Shown: one piece after another, positions 47,531 through 59,200 of the stretch
How positions within the stretch are numbered: the first letter of the stretch is position 1
How the letters are laid out: each line of letters opens with the position of its first letter
Program-made: the position numbers and the translations under genes
From: Ptychodera flava
Taxonomy: Eukaryota > Hemichordata > Enteropneusta > Ptychoderidae
DNA length: 64,000 bases
NCBI RefSeq assembly: GCF_041260155.1
Contig: NC_091944.1
Coordinates: forward strand, 15,167,772 to 15,231,771
Reading direction: 5' to 3'
The notes under the pieces: model-generated
Seen by the model: only the letters and a program-made list of their open reading frames with translations
Databases searched by the model: none
What the model was told of the DNA's origin: nothing

Positions 47531-47552
47531 AGGTTAAAGGTCATCAAGGTCA
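47531..47552 (+). promoter_or_regulatory. nuclear-receptor half-site cluster 1
   Basis: AGGTTA, one base, AGGTCA, three bases, AGGTCA, followed by CACGTGAC. It is the first copy of the element's internal repeat. Binding is inferred from sequence only. Confidence 0.35.
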
Positions 47553-47727
47553 CGTGACATTTTGAAAAAAAAAATTGTATTGCTAATTAATTCCTATATG
47601 CCAAAAATCAGACCTCTAGCTCTATTCGCTTGCCCAGAATTAGATATGTGCATAATTAATGAGGTAAAGCGTGTGTTGCCATAAGGTTACTAGTGGTAAC
47701 TGAGTTATGGACAAATATGTACATTTG

Positions 47728-47749
47728 AGGTCAAAGGTCACCGAGGTCA
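47728..47749 (+). promoter_or_regulatory. nuclear-receptor DR1 plus DR3 half-sites
   Basis: AGGTCA-A-AGGTCA is a perfect direct repeat with one spacer base, the consensus bound by RXR and HNF4-type receptors; a third AGGTCA follows after three bases. It lies inside a transposable element, so any regulatory role is unproven. Confidence 0.4.
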
Positions 47750-48119
47750 TGTGACATTTTGTCAAAATATCTGAGATATCTGCGTGAACGGAATGACATG
47801 ACCCAATCTATAAGCCCCCTGGACTTCATCTAAAAACTGTGTCACTGCATCCTTTTTGCAATATGAATACGATGAGAAACCAAATTTTTATTTTACTTGG
47901 CCTTATACATGGGATTCTATGGAGAGCTGACTTATACATGGGAGTCTATGGAGGTGTAAACTAAAAAGTCCTCTAACACGGCCAAATTTGATTGCATTGT
48001 GAAACAAATCAATGTGCATCTGTATGGGGTAGGGTACTATCCTTGTGCAAAGTTTGAAAGAAATTGACCAGGGCATGTCTGAGATATCTGCGTGAACGCA
48101 CGGACATGACCAACCTATA

Positions 48120-48122
<3 letters not shown>

Positions 48123-48156
<34 letters not shown>
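48123..48156. repeat. homopolymer of 34 C
   Basis: A run of 34 cytosines just before the right terminus of the 973-bp element. It may be real expansion of the terminal C-tract or a sequencing/assembly artefact. Confidence 0.95.
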
Positions 48157-48157
<1 letters not shown>

Positions 48158-49555
48158 ACGGTGTCCGTGGGGACTAATAAAACCAACATAAGTGGCTCAT
48201 GCTAGTTGTGAAAGCTAATCTTTATTGGCTGTAAATACTGTTCCTTTCATCCAATCATCTGAAGGTTACATGAATATATACATACACAAAAAACTTTATC
48301 AGAAAGGGCGACCAACAAAAATATGCAGATATAAGAAATGTACAAAGAGGAATAAGTTCTTGTCAAATTGTGCTACAAAGGCGACTGTTACACAATGTTT
48401 TATTGAGAGTCTATTAAAACGCTGAAAACGCTAGTTTTGAATCGACAAAGCCATTGCAAAATAAAAAAAAAGGACAAGTTCACCAATGATTTTTAAAGCT
48501 GAAATAATTAATTACCACATGGAAAAGTTTTCGTACATTAAAAACTGATTTGTACGTAAATACAACACAACGAGGTATAAAAAAACATACATTTTGGCTG
48601 AGCGCGTATCTGCATATTTTATGTTAAAAGCAAAGTGTTTCCTTTTTCCTTAAGAAGCTCGTCAGCAAATAAAATAAACCCAAACATCTAGAAATAAATT
48701 AGTAAGTAAATGAATAATAAAAAAACTTGTGGAACTTAAATATTACAAAATTGCACATGAAAAAAGGTTATAAGAGGAAATGCGTACCATAAACTTGAAC
48801 TTTATTTCACAGTATCCAGTGTTGCAGCCAGGAATTTTAAATCACGGGACACAATGTCCCATGTGTTTCTGTTTATTTTTTGGGACATTTTGCACATTTT
48901 GGAGACAAATGCGTCAGTTGTCAATAGAATTCTGTATCAATTTATTATAACTTAGTTTTACAAAACAAAATTATAACTTAGTTTTACAGAACAAAATTCA
49001 AGCTTAGCCAGGACTGCATCGCTATGCTTTAATTCAGGCAATTGTAGCAGTATACCGTATCTGCCTCCAGTCACAGCTCAGTCAGACGACGACCAAGTGA
49101 AGCGTTTTAGCTACTTTAATCACAGCTTGAAAAGTACGTAAACATAAGCCTCAAAATAATCATGCAAAACAAAGGCCATCATCAGTATCAGATATACTTA
49201 CAGACTACACCCATTGAACACAGTCGACTCAAGAGTGTGCCTGAGGTTACCCACAGTAGGCGAGAATGGGGGACAACGGGTTCTGTTTTGGAGACGTCCT
49301 GGCTACAACACTGCAGTATCCAACGACAAAATGTAATGTGAACTTCAACCGTGTACGCTCGTCTTCAACCGTTGAAAGACAAGCAATAGCTAAAAGGACA
49401 AATAGCCCCAATTATTTTACACATTGTTTTTGTCCATGTTTACATGAGGAATCAGTTACATTGGTCAGAATCTGGAAACATGTTGACGTGGTATATAGCT
49501 TTGCTGACAAAGCATACTTTCAAATTGGCTCACCTCTATGAGAATGATGCAACAG

Positions 49556-49860
49556 GAGATTAACTTCTGCTCAACTTTCCTCAAGGAAACTTGTAAACCA
49601 TTATTTTCACTATTGGGGAATAATAATCAGGGGTCATTGTGTAAAGTATGGTAGTAGTGAAACATATTGCCCCAGAGTTGCAGATATTTGAAGTTCAAAA
49701 TATAACCTTTGTTCACAAATTTCAAAAGACTAGAGCCAGTGATAATTTAATGTCATGCACAAGCTTAAAAGTCATGCCACACAAACTGCACATCAGCAAC
49801 GCATTGTGAAAATCTGAAAGTCTGAATATATGTCCCCATGGTAATATCTACCCTATTACT
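49556..49860. mobile_element. TTAA MITE, family C copy 5 (one end lost)
   Basis: TTAACTTCTGCTCAACTTTCC, CTCAAGGAAACTTGTAAACC, CAGGGGTCATTGTG and GTCTGAATATATGTCCCC follow the family order, in the orientation of copies 2-4. The left terminus is missing and the right end has decayed to TCTACCCTATTA. Confidence 0.75.
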
Positions 49861-51485
49861 TTCAACAACACAAAAATACAAAAAGGCAGTGGCATTTAGA
49901 GACAGAATTCTGAACATGATTGGAACTAATTTGGGATAATTGGATCTTCATATTTTTCAAATTTCTCAAAATTGTTAGGTGCCCTATAGCTGAATGTTGC
50001 AATATTACAAATTACTCATAAGAATAAGTGTATAACTCAAAAAAGAAAAGCAGATGAGCTTACATTTGCACATTAAATCAACATTATATACTTCACCATC
50101 CAATTATCCCAAATTATACCAATCGTGTTTTTACCATACTTTTTTCAAAGGGCTAGACTTCTAATATGTACCTCAGCCTACAACATAAGATGGCACAAGA
50201 AAAGACGGTGATATTATCGAAGGAAATTACCATACAGTTTAAAATTTAAAGTAAAACTGAGTATTTAGAATTGGTCTCTTCCTAATTAAGCACACATAGA
50301 TACATCAATGTCACTGCAATTAACAAAAAATATCAAAATGTTTTACTAAAAGTTCTTTTGATATCAGCCAAAGTAAGAATGGCTGTTGAAAGCCGAGCAA
50401 GGTGGTGTCACGTACAGCTAAAGTTTAAACATCACTGCTTGTTTTCCTCATAATGAAAGTGTTTAGGGTAGACAAAGTTTAAACATTGTCTACTTATACT
50501 GACTTCAAAATTTCTGACCATTAAATTTCAGCGACAATAGAAAGAATTAAAATTCAAAGTAACATCACATAAAATCAAGAGATTTTAAAGTCATTAAAAA
50601 AAATGGTGATTCTTTCCTGAAATTTTGACCGGAAAGGTGCTGGATTGAAATGTTGACCAAGAGGTAGAATTTAGGAAACGTCAATATGAAACATTTCATT
50701 TCTGTGCATAGATTTTGTGATGCGACGGCAGGATATTGTCCAACTAAAAGTTCTTTTTCACCCTGTCATCCTTTTTTAAAAATGGAGAGGTCCACTATCA
50801 TTACATGAAGTGATAGAATCGGACCTCAACATTGCATCTGAGGGGTTAACCAGAAAAGAGGAATGAAGATACTGAATCGTTTCCTTTCTAGGTAGATTCA
50901 CCACAACATCTGTGTCTCAAATTACATTAATTGACTCATGATTGTTGAACCAAGTTTTCATATGAACAATCCAACAGAAGCTGAAAATTTGACAAAAGGG
51001 GCAATGTTGTCAGTACAATGGTAACACTGTTTGCATTGTGAAATAATCTGATAGACAGGCCCCCAGTTGGAAAAATAATTTGTACTGGTGGTATCGACCA
51101 GGATCACTGAGCTAATGACAGCAGAAGGAAAGGCTATACATGAAATTTAATACATGATTTAAATTTACTTTGAGTACGCAGTTGATTATTGAAAAGTATC
51201 TAATTTTTCTGACCAGAGAAAAACCTTAAAATGGTGACCATTGTTTCCCTTTCACATTTAAAAATATTATATAACGACCATAGGTATATAAAAGGAATAG
51301 CAATACCATTCACATATGTGATAGTCATTACATGGTGTTTTAAAGCGGTGCAAACTCCTTTAAAACCAATCTATCAATGCGACTTCTTTTATAATATGAG
51401 ACAGTCTTGTCATCTCAGTAAAATACTGGTTTATGGTGAAATATACAAATGGATTTCCCCTTAATTGTGATAAAAATAGTATGTC

Positions 51486-51516
51486 AGAGGGCATGCTGTC
51501 AGTAAGCATGCCCTCT
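51486..51516. repeat. hairpin with 12-bp perfect arms
   Basis: AGAGGGCATGCT, a 7-nt loop, then AGCATGCCCTCT. GC-rich against an AT-rich background. Function unknown. Confidence 0.85.
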
Positions 51517-53102
51517 ACAGTTCATACTGGGAGAATAATTTTTATTCAGACTCGTACTTTTGGATCCATACAACAGAATGGTGCCAGTCTGACTGTTCCC
51601 AAAACAGCAGTTGCTCTTTAATTCACTAAAAAAAGGTGAAGCTAAGCCACTTTTATTTTTGTGACCTTTATTAGTAAAATATTGACGTTTACAGGACGTT
51701 GTACAAGGGTAAATGTCATTGATTTGAATGCGACGGAGCAGCAGCATGCATATCAAAAGTTATGCTTATCAAAAGTTACATGATCGGTAAAAAAATCTAA
51801 ATTCAGGAAGATTTCTTTCAAACCCCAATTTTCCTTGATAAGCATTATCTCTTAAAATTTTGATCAGGGTTTTCATTCTAGGAACTGTGAAGTGAAACTT
51901 ACGAGAAAAAAGCTTTTTATCAAATAGAAATGTCTTTTTTTTTGTGTAGATAAGACCCAAACCCTACTGTGTTTGTTATTTGAATTGATATTTTCATGGC
52001 ATTCCATATAAATATGAACCCTGTAGTTCTTGTTTTTGGACTAGCACAAACACAGCCCAAAAAACAAATACGATATGAATTGTGAAATCCATGATATGAA
52101 TCATGATTATCAATAGGCAAGAATAATTGTAAACTAACAATAAGCATCAAAACAGCCGGAAAGTTCTTTGGAGAAAAGTTGACATATAAAATAGTCAGGA
52201 AAGTGTCTTCTTTCTTTGTATGAGATGAACATCAATTATCCATTGTGTACTGAGTTGATTTCAAAACAATTCACAGATCACAAAAAACAAAATTTTAAAA
52301 AATCAAAATATAATTAAAAGATAATTTTCAGCACGGGTTAGTAATGAACAAAGTACTGTGCAGGAGCTGGTTTCAAAAACTGTGGATAAAAACTTCACAA
52401 CAAATCGTATCAACATAATATATATGCCCTGTAACCTTTAACTTACTTGAGTGAGTGATTTCACAAATAAACAAACAAACAAACAAAATCAATCTTTATC
52501 TCTGTCTGAAAAAAAACTCAATCATGAATAATGTAAATATTAATAAGGTGACCGTTTTCTACCTGCTTGCATTGTAATAAGTTTATCTTTGTTTACAGTA
52601 ACTCTACAAATGCTAATATCGCATGTCACAGGCCACAGACAGAAAGTTCTTTATAGCACATACATTGTTTTTAATGTCTGGAAGAATGCATGTAGATTTG
52701 GGACTTGTGTTTCAAGATTGTAAATATTCACTTCTTGAAGGAGACAATCAAGAAATATTTGGTATTTTGGTAAAATTGTACATCCTGCATTAAAAGAGTA
52801 TCATTTAAAATTTTACATAAGATTTAGGAATGTGATGTCTCCTGTAGAAAAATAACTCATACTATTCAAGGGTTTGCCTTTTTTCATTGCTGGCAAACTT
52901 CTCCAGAAGTTCTTTTGCTGTACCTGTATAAAATTTGGCAGAAACTGACACTGTATTCCCCTTCCTTTTAAACCTTTTCCTTCACAGTGGTGACTTGGCA
53001 CACAGTTTTCCCGCAGTGTTTAATTTTTAACCAGAGTTCTGGTCCATCCTGTTGGGTAAGAATGTACCTCCATTGACACGTGTACAACACCTCCACCTTT
53101 GG

Positions 53103-53224
53103 CTAGTTGAGTGTAGCCAAAACAGTTTCTGCCAATTTCTTGATTTGAGGTTGCACACTAAAACTGAGATTTTCCACCAGTTTAAGTAAAGAGCTCTCAT
53201 TGAAGACAGACTTAAGATATGGAT
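53103..53224 (-). CDS. armadillo gene, last exon
   Basis: Encodes [18 protein letters not shown] and ends [15 protein letters not shown] (TAG at 53105-53103). Entered in phase 1 after a TTTCAG acceptor. Confidence 0.85.
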
Positions 53225-56200
53225 CTGAAATACAAAAATAAGACACTTTGAATATCAAGTCACTGACTCACCTATACTGTACCCATCTTTATCAGGCAGT
53301 ATATATATTGTGGCCTGCTGAACCATTCACACTGACTACAGATCCAGCTTTATGCATTTGTCAGGAAAATTGTTTCATGAAAAGTAGAAACCACACAATT
53401 TTAACTACCAGTAATGTAATTTTTCATTCCTTATTTTTGAGAATTCAAAGTTGTGAAAATTTTCAAATCACACACAGCATGATATTTTCAGTTGATGCCA
53501 ACTTTTTCACTAGCCTGCATTTACATGTCACTGATTAATTTTTTTGGTGACTTTCCAAAAATTGAAATTTTTACATTTGTTTGCTCTGTGGAATTTGTCA
53601 GTGTACACGGAGTTGATTCAAAGATATTTTCCTCATTTAAGTTTTTCATAACTTCAAAAAATGCTTACTGCGTTTTCAATTTTCCTTAAATTTTGACTCT
53701 GAGCAAAATACTCCTTTCTAAATATAGTAGCTTGGAGTCCTGCCATTTTTGCTGTTCATAAAAATATCACTGTTCTGGTTTCATTTTGCATTCCACCCCC
53801 TCCACTGAAATCTGAGCACAGAAACCCTTTGCTTGAAAAAATATTTGGTTTTTATCAGAGGCCGACCTGTTCACCCTGGCAGTACTGTGAACAGGTCCAC
53901 ATTCACCATTGATAACAATAGGTAATTTGGGCCAGACTATGTTGGTGAAAGGGTTAATTAAAATGACAAAGTTCAAATTTTCATGTTGGTGAAAGCCAGA
54001 ATAACACAAAAAACCAGCTGAGCTCCAACGTCATAACTGGGATCACCAGATGTTATGAAGAAGTTTTGTTATTTTTGGAATCACAAGATGTGGAGGATAT
54101 GCATCAGTGGCACTTACTCTGTTGTTTTTGTATTGACATATGTCACATACAAAAGGGTAAGGGTCCCTGGGTTTGACATATGCATGAGTCCTGCTGGAAT
54201 TCACAATATTTGATATTTGGTTGACGACAAGTAATTTCATTTTTGCTGTGTTTTGTTGCAAGAAATAAAATATCTTAAATGCCACAACTTTACAATATTC
54301 ATCAACTGTATTTCATCATGAAATTTTATCTCACTTGCATGACTTGTTGACAAAGTAGAACTCAAAACATTTACATGTAGCTCAATAACTGAGTGAAAAA
54401 TATTGTAGTTTCTCATTTCTAAATGTGGCTTTGTTGTTTTCTACGACAAAGATTGAACACTGGGGTCAGAAATCTTGTGTCTCATACTGTAAAATCAATC
54501 AATCAATTAATCATTTATTACATAACAACAGGCCACAGCCCCATAGACAAAATAGTATTACAGAGACTTTAACTAACAGAGAGAATCAACTCTTCTTTTC
54601 ATTGCAAAGTAAATGAATGAGGCTAAGTTAATTAAGTATGTCACAATAATTGTGTACACTGTAAAATTGTGCTCATTTATATGCTTGTACACCATGAAGG
54701 CCATCCTGTAAAACAAAGACTTTTAGACAAAATGATTCTAGCCAATTCCATATAGCCTGGGAATGAGGAAAATTTGACAGCGGTTTTATATTCACAATGG
54801 ATTCATTAAAAATGCATGTCACAAAGTGAAGGTAGCTCTGCAGTATATCATTTGCAAATTACTTGCATATTTAACTCTTTGAGTGCTGTAATTTTTCCAA
54901 CCAAATTTTAGAGCAACATTTTACCAATTTTTATAGATTTTTTTGCAATTACTTGGATAATTTTGGACCAAATGGACATCACATTTCATCTGCTACAGTT
55001 TTTTATCAAAATTTCGGCAAAAATTGAAAAAAAATTGACTTGGGTATATTTTCTGAGGCAACAAAAATCGACTTTGGCGCTCAAAGGGTACCATGTAAAT
55101 TACTTATGTATGGAAAGATTGGAAATTGATCCCACAAAGGAACATACCTTTCAGTAGCTGTATCAACGTCCACAATGCAATATGATTAAAACTGACATCC
55201 GCACTCTGCAGAAATCTCTCCAAGTATTTCATCAGTCCTGATAGATTGGAGGCAATCAGCTGCTCATCAAAATCTGTCAGGAAAAAATTCCACAGATAAA
55301 ATTAGTGAATCTACAATCACACAATTGCTATGCTGGTTATGCACTGCATAAGATATATTCCCGTAACTATTTGCATCTTGCCAACCAATGTTTATACCCA
55401 CAGTTTTGTTCCCTCACAATGCATTAACCCCATAAATAAATTTATTACTTAGTGTTTAGAGATCTAATGTTGCTGTTGATGTGAAGCAGGCTAGAAAGGT
55501 TGTATCTGATTGGTCGATTTTCACTATTCACAGCAACTTAGGGAGGCTATTGCGTATAAATCAATGATAACGGTAAGATTCAGCCAACTGAGATGCTGCA
55601 CATTAGCCCACACATTGTGTTGCCATTTTGCAGTTTAACAAAACAACAGCGATAAGTAAACCGTTGAAATGACTGATTACAGGTGATCTCAGCATATTTT
55701 ATCGTATGTAATAATGGATACATCAAAACTTTCAGTTTAATGTATTTTTCATCGTATTACATGATTTATGATGGTGAGATCATGAAGTTTAGTTGGACAG
55801 AATTGAATTAGTCTTCCTACAGGGCCCTTGAAACCATGGTAACTTTCAGACAACGGCATGGTCAACAAACCACGATAGATTTGATGATAGATTATTTGAG
55901 AATAATCACAAAAACAAACCAACCTAGTGTTGAAAACCAGATGTATTTTTTTCCAGAATAATTAAAACTTGTTCTTTCAATACTAGTTAAAAATGACGGA
56001 ACAAGATTTGTTAAAAATCAGAAATTAACCTGTTGGTAATTAATTTAAAGTTAAATTGATTTTAAGAACAAATAAATTTTCATTAAAGTATCATTGTTTT
56101 TTAACCTTTTCAAATTTTACTCCAGTTCTCCATACAATGGTCCATAACAATACAAGAAAGCAGTGGGTGAAACCATTATTGTGAAGGGGCAAGTACTTGC

Positions 56201-59200
56201 CTATTTGTACCAGCTGTCCAATGGTACCAGCACAGTTGTATTGGACCTCTCTATCCGGTGAACATGCAGCTAAGTTGACCAATCTAGCAAATGTATTGCC
56301 GTTCTTCTCTGTTGTCAGTTTCATCTTAGCCTCATCTGTTTTGGAAAGGAAAATTCACACTTATGGTAGAACATACCTTGGGGACAGATATTCGGACTCT
56401 CAAATTATTACTCTTCTTTTCTGATCTACCCCTTGTTAAGGGCTCATTTTAAAACTCTTGGAATGAGAAAATTTTCACCATCTGAGTTCTTAGAGAGATT
56501 GCAGCCATTTTGAATTCAAGATACATGTTTTGGTAAATGTTAAGGTAATTTGTTTCTTTAGTACCAAATTTTGCACAGTGACCCCTGATTTTTTGTGCTT
56601 GATTTGATCATTTGGTAAGAGTATGATTGAAAGTTACATTGAGGTAGCATTATGCATCTCAGGGGCAGATGGTTTGGACTCTCAAATTTTTACAACTCTT
56701 CTCTGATCTACCACTCATGGGGCTCATTTCAAAGCTTTTGGAGTAAGAAAAAATCTCAGTTTTGAATTTCCAAAAATCAAAAATTTTATTTTTTCTATAG
56801 AGTTAACAGGGTGATGGTTGCCACTTCACATTTCAAACTTTCTTGCACTTTTGCTCAAACTTTCCCTAGTGAAACTTTCAACATTTTCTTACTAAATAGT
56901 GAATAAATGTTAGAAATTTGTTACTCTAGTGCCAAAATTTGCACTTTGAACCCCGATTTTTATTTTTGATTATTGAAAGAATGGTTGAAAGTTTCACTGA
57001 GGAAAGTAAGAGCAAAAGTTTAAGTCTTTCACTTTTGAGGCACTTACTTCCTTACGCAAAAGTCCCTGTTCTTGAGATGTAAAGGTCTATTAAAACTGAA
57101 CACTGATTTCAAAGGATCAACACAATATCAATGATAATTTGTGTATAGAAACCATGTGAAGAGGTGAATTGATGTTATGCAATCTTACTGTGATCTCTGC
57201 TAGTGAAATGAATCCTAGTCTCGATAAATTTTTTCACCATTTCCTGTACAGTCCTTGTTTAACATATGGCAAGTTTAACCGAGTATATTAGCCTAGCATG
57301 CTGAAATGCTTTCTCAACTGCCTTGATAAACAGATAATTGATTTTACCATAAATGAATGACTCATACCTTGCCCTATGTACTGCCACATGCCCTGCAATG
57401 TGACCAAAATCTAAGCATTGCATCATGTGTGTACAGTTTCTGTGACACTCACGGTCAAGATCGTTTCCTCCATATATCACAGATCACTTGTCAGTGTGTT
57501 ATTGTCTGCGAGTGTGTTAATTTGGTTTCCCAACATTGTGTTGTTCATGGAACACAATTACCATAAAGTACAGGTTACTGCAGTCTGGTACTTACCATCA
57601 CCGGCCAAGACTGCGAGGGCAGCTGTTATTTCAATTTGTACACTGGTAGGTGTGGACGGCTCCAGGAGATTGACAAGAAGACTATCAACTGTACCATTGT
57701 GTAGTATTGGCTGTCGATTCAAAACACAGAATATGTCACTTATCTGAATCTTTCAAATTGCTGGTCAGAATGCGCTAAATTGGTGATAAAGTACAAAAGC
57801 GTGAACTGCTTTAAATACCTCAGGGACAGATATTCGGACTCTCAAACTTTTACAATTCTTTTCTGATCAACCACTTGTGGGGGTTCATTTTAAAGCTCTT
57901 GGTGTAAGAAAACTTGTCACCATCTTAGTTTTTTGAAAATTGAAAATTTCACCTTTGTCCTTAGAGTTAACACAAGGATGGAGGCCATTTTGAATTTCAA
58001 ATATTGGTAAATCTCAAGTAATTTGTTTCTCTGGTACCAAAATTTGCATGGTGACCCCGATTTTTATTTTTGATTTTGAAAGAGAATGGTTGAAATATTC
58101 CTTGAGGAAAGTTTGAGCAAAAGTTTAAGTCTTTCACTTTCGAGGTGCATACTACCTTAAATCAAGCATATTGAACAATGAAATATTTCATAAATTTTCT
58201 CTCATTTTATTTAAAATGATTTTTTTCACCAAAATGAACGACTTCAACTGCTGCAATTTTAAAGATAACAAGATTAGTTTGCTTAAAGTGGTGATCAATG
58301 CCATCCGTTTATGATAACATCTATACATTACGTGACATAATATTATGAAACTTGTCTGACTCTTTCACAATCAAACATTGCCATTGGGACTGATTCCAAA
58401 ATTTCAAGGTAAAGATTATGCAATTAGCATACAAGAATTTATGTAATATAGTGCAATGAAGAACGCTGGATAAAGTTTTTCTTATGAAAATCATCAGGTA
58501 CTTGGAGGTTCTCCAGCATAACTCAGGCAATGTGCATAACTTAGAGAAGCAACCTGACCCCCTAGAATTATGTTGATTTATACACTTGTGCATTGTGGGC
58601 AGAGTTTTCTTGTCTTGCCGGTGACACACAAATTTTGCTGTATGAATACGATCATCACAGGTATTCTAGATACACATGCTGACACTCAGTATCTAACTGA
58701 AAGTGTTCGATGCGGAAATCTTTCTCCTCATATTGCGTTTCATCATATTATCAGCTTTTATTACAGCAATCTGCCACCTGGATCCTTCACACAATATCAT
58801 ATTGTTGTAGGTATCATAAAGATTATCTTCACAATATCAAGGCACAGTGCTGTGTGTAGATGTACCTCAGGCAAAATTTCCCCAATCTTTCTTTTTTATC
58901 TCACCTTGATTTGGTCACCAGCTGCTAAGTTACGTACTGTTCCCGCAGCGTGGCATTTACTCTCTGCCAGACTGTCTGGGTCTTGTAAAATGTTACACAG
59001 CTCGGGCAGAAAACCCTCGGTAACTATGGTTACCTGCAATAAATGAGCAATTAACCGACAGAGCTGGTCATAAAATGTTGGGTTTGTCATAAAGTGTCAG
59101 GACTGACTTGAAATGCCAATGACTCTTTAAAATTTATTTCAAAATAGAATTGCTGAGGAACGTGACGCTAAAAATCAAAGCATATAATCTACAACTTCTT

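Larger units (their letters stand above)
47204..48176. mobile_element. 973-bp non-autonomous element, TAGTCCCCAC termini
   Basis: Opens TAGTCCCCACTTG and closes CGTGGGGACTA: a 10-bp inverted terminus with TA on each side, consistent with a TA target duplication. The interior holds a ~227-bp direct repeat (ATCAGACCTCTAGCT at 47381 and 47608, each ending in GTCA-GTGACATTTTG) and a second small repeat, TTATACATGGGA-TCTATGG. No coding capacity. The superfamily is unknown; the hairpin and CTAAT at the right end also recall a Helitron terminus, but the matching left end argues for a TIR element. Confidence 0.7.
48177..53102. other. 3' UTR/flank of the armadillo gene and intergenic sequence
   Basis: The right part is probably the 3' untranslated region of the minus-strand armadillo gene, whose stop is at 53103; candidate minus-strand AATAAA signals lie near 51655 and 51668. 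A family C MITE (49556-49860), an (AAAC)n tract near 52475 and a hairpin at 51486 are inside. The GGGACA-rich stretch near 48840-48910 looks repetitive but is not delimited. Confidence 0.5.

Noticed and set aside
48123..48176. Helitron 3' terminus (hairpin followed by CTAAT)
   Set aside because: The left end of the same element carries the inverted complement of this terminus, which fits a TIR transposon better than a Helitron.
58570..59046. 158-codon plus-strand frame
   Set aside because: It is antisense to a well-supported armadillo exon.
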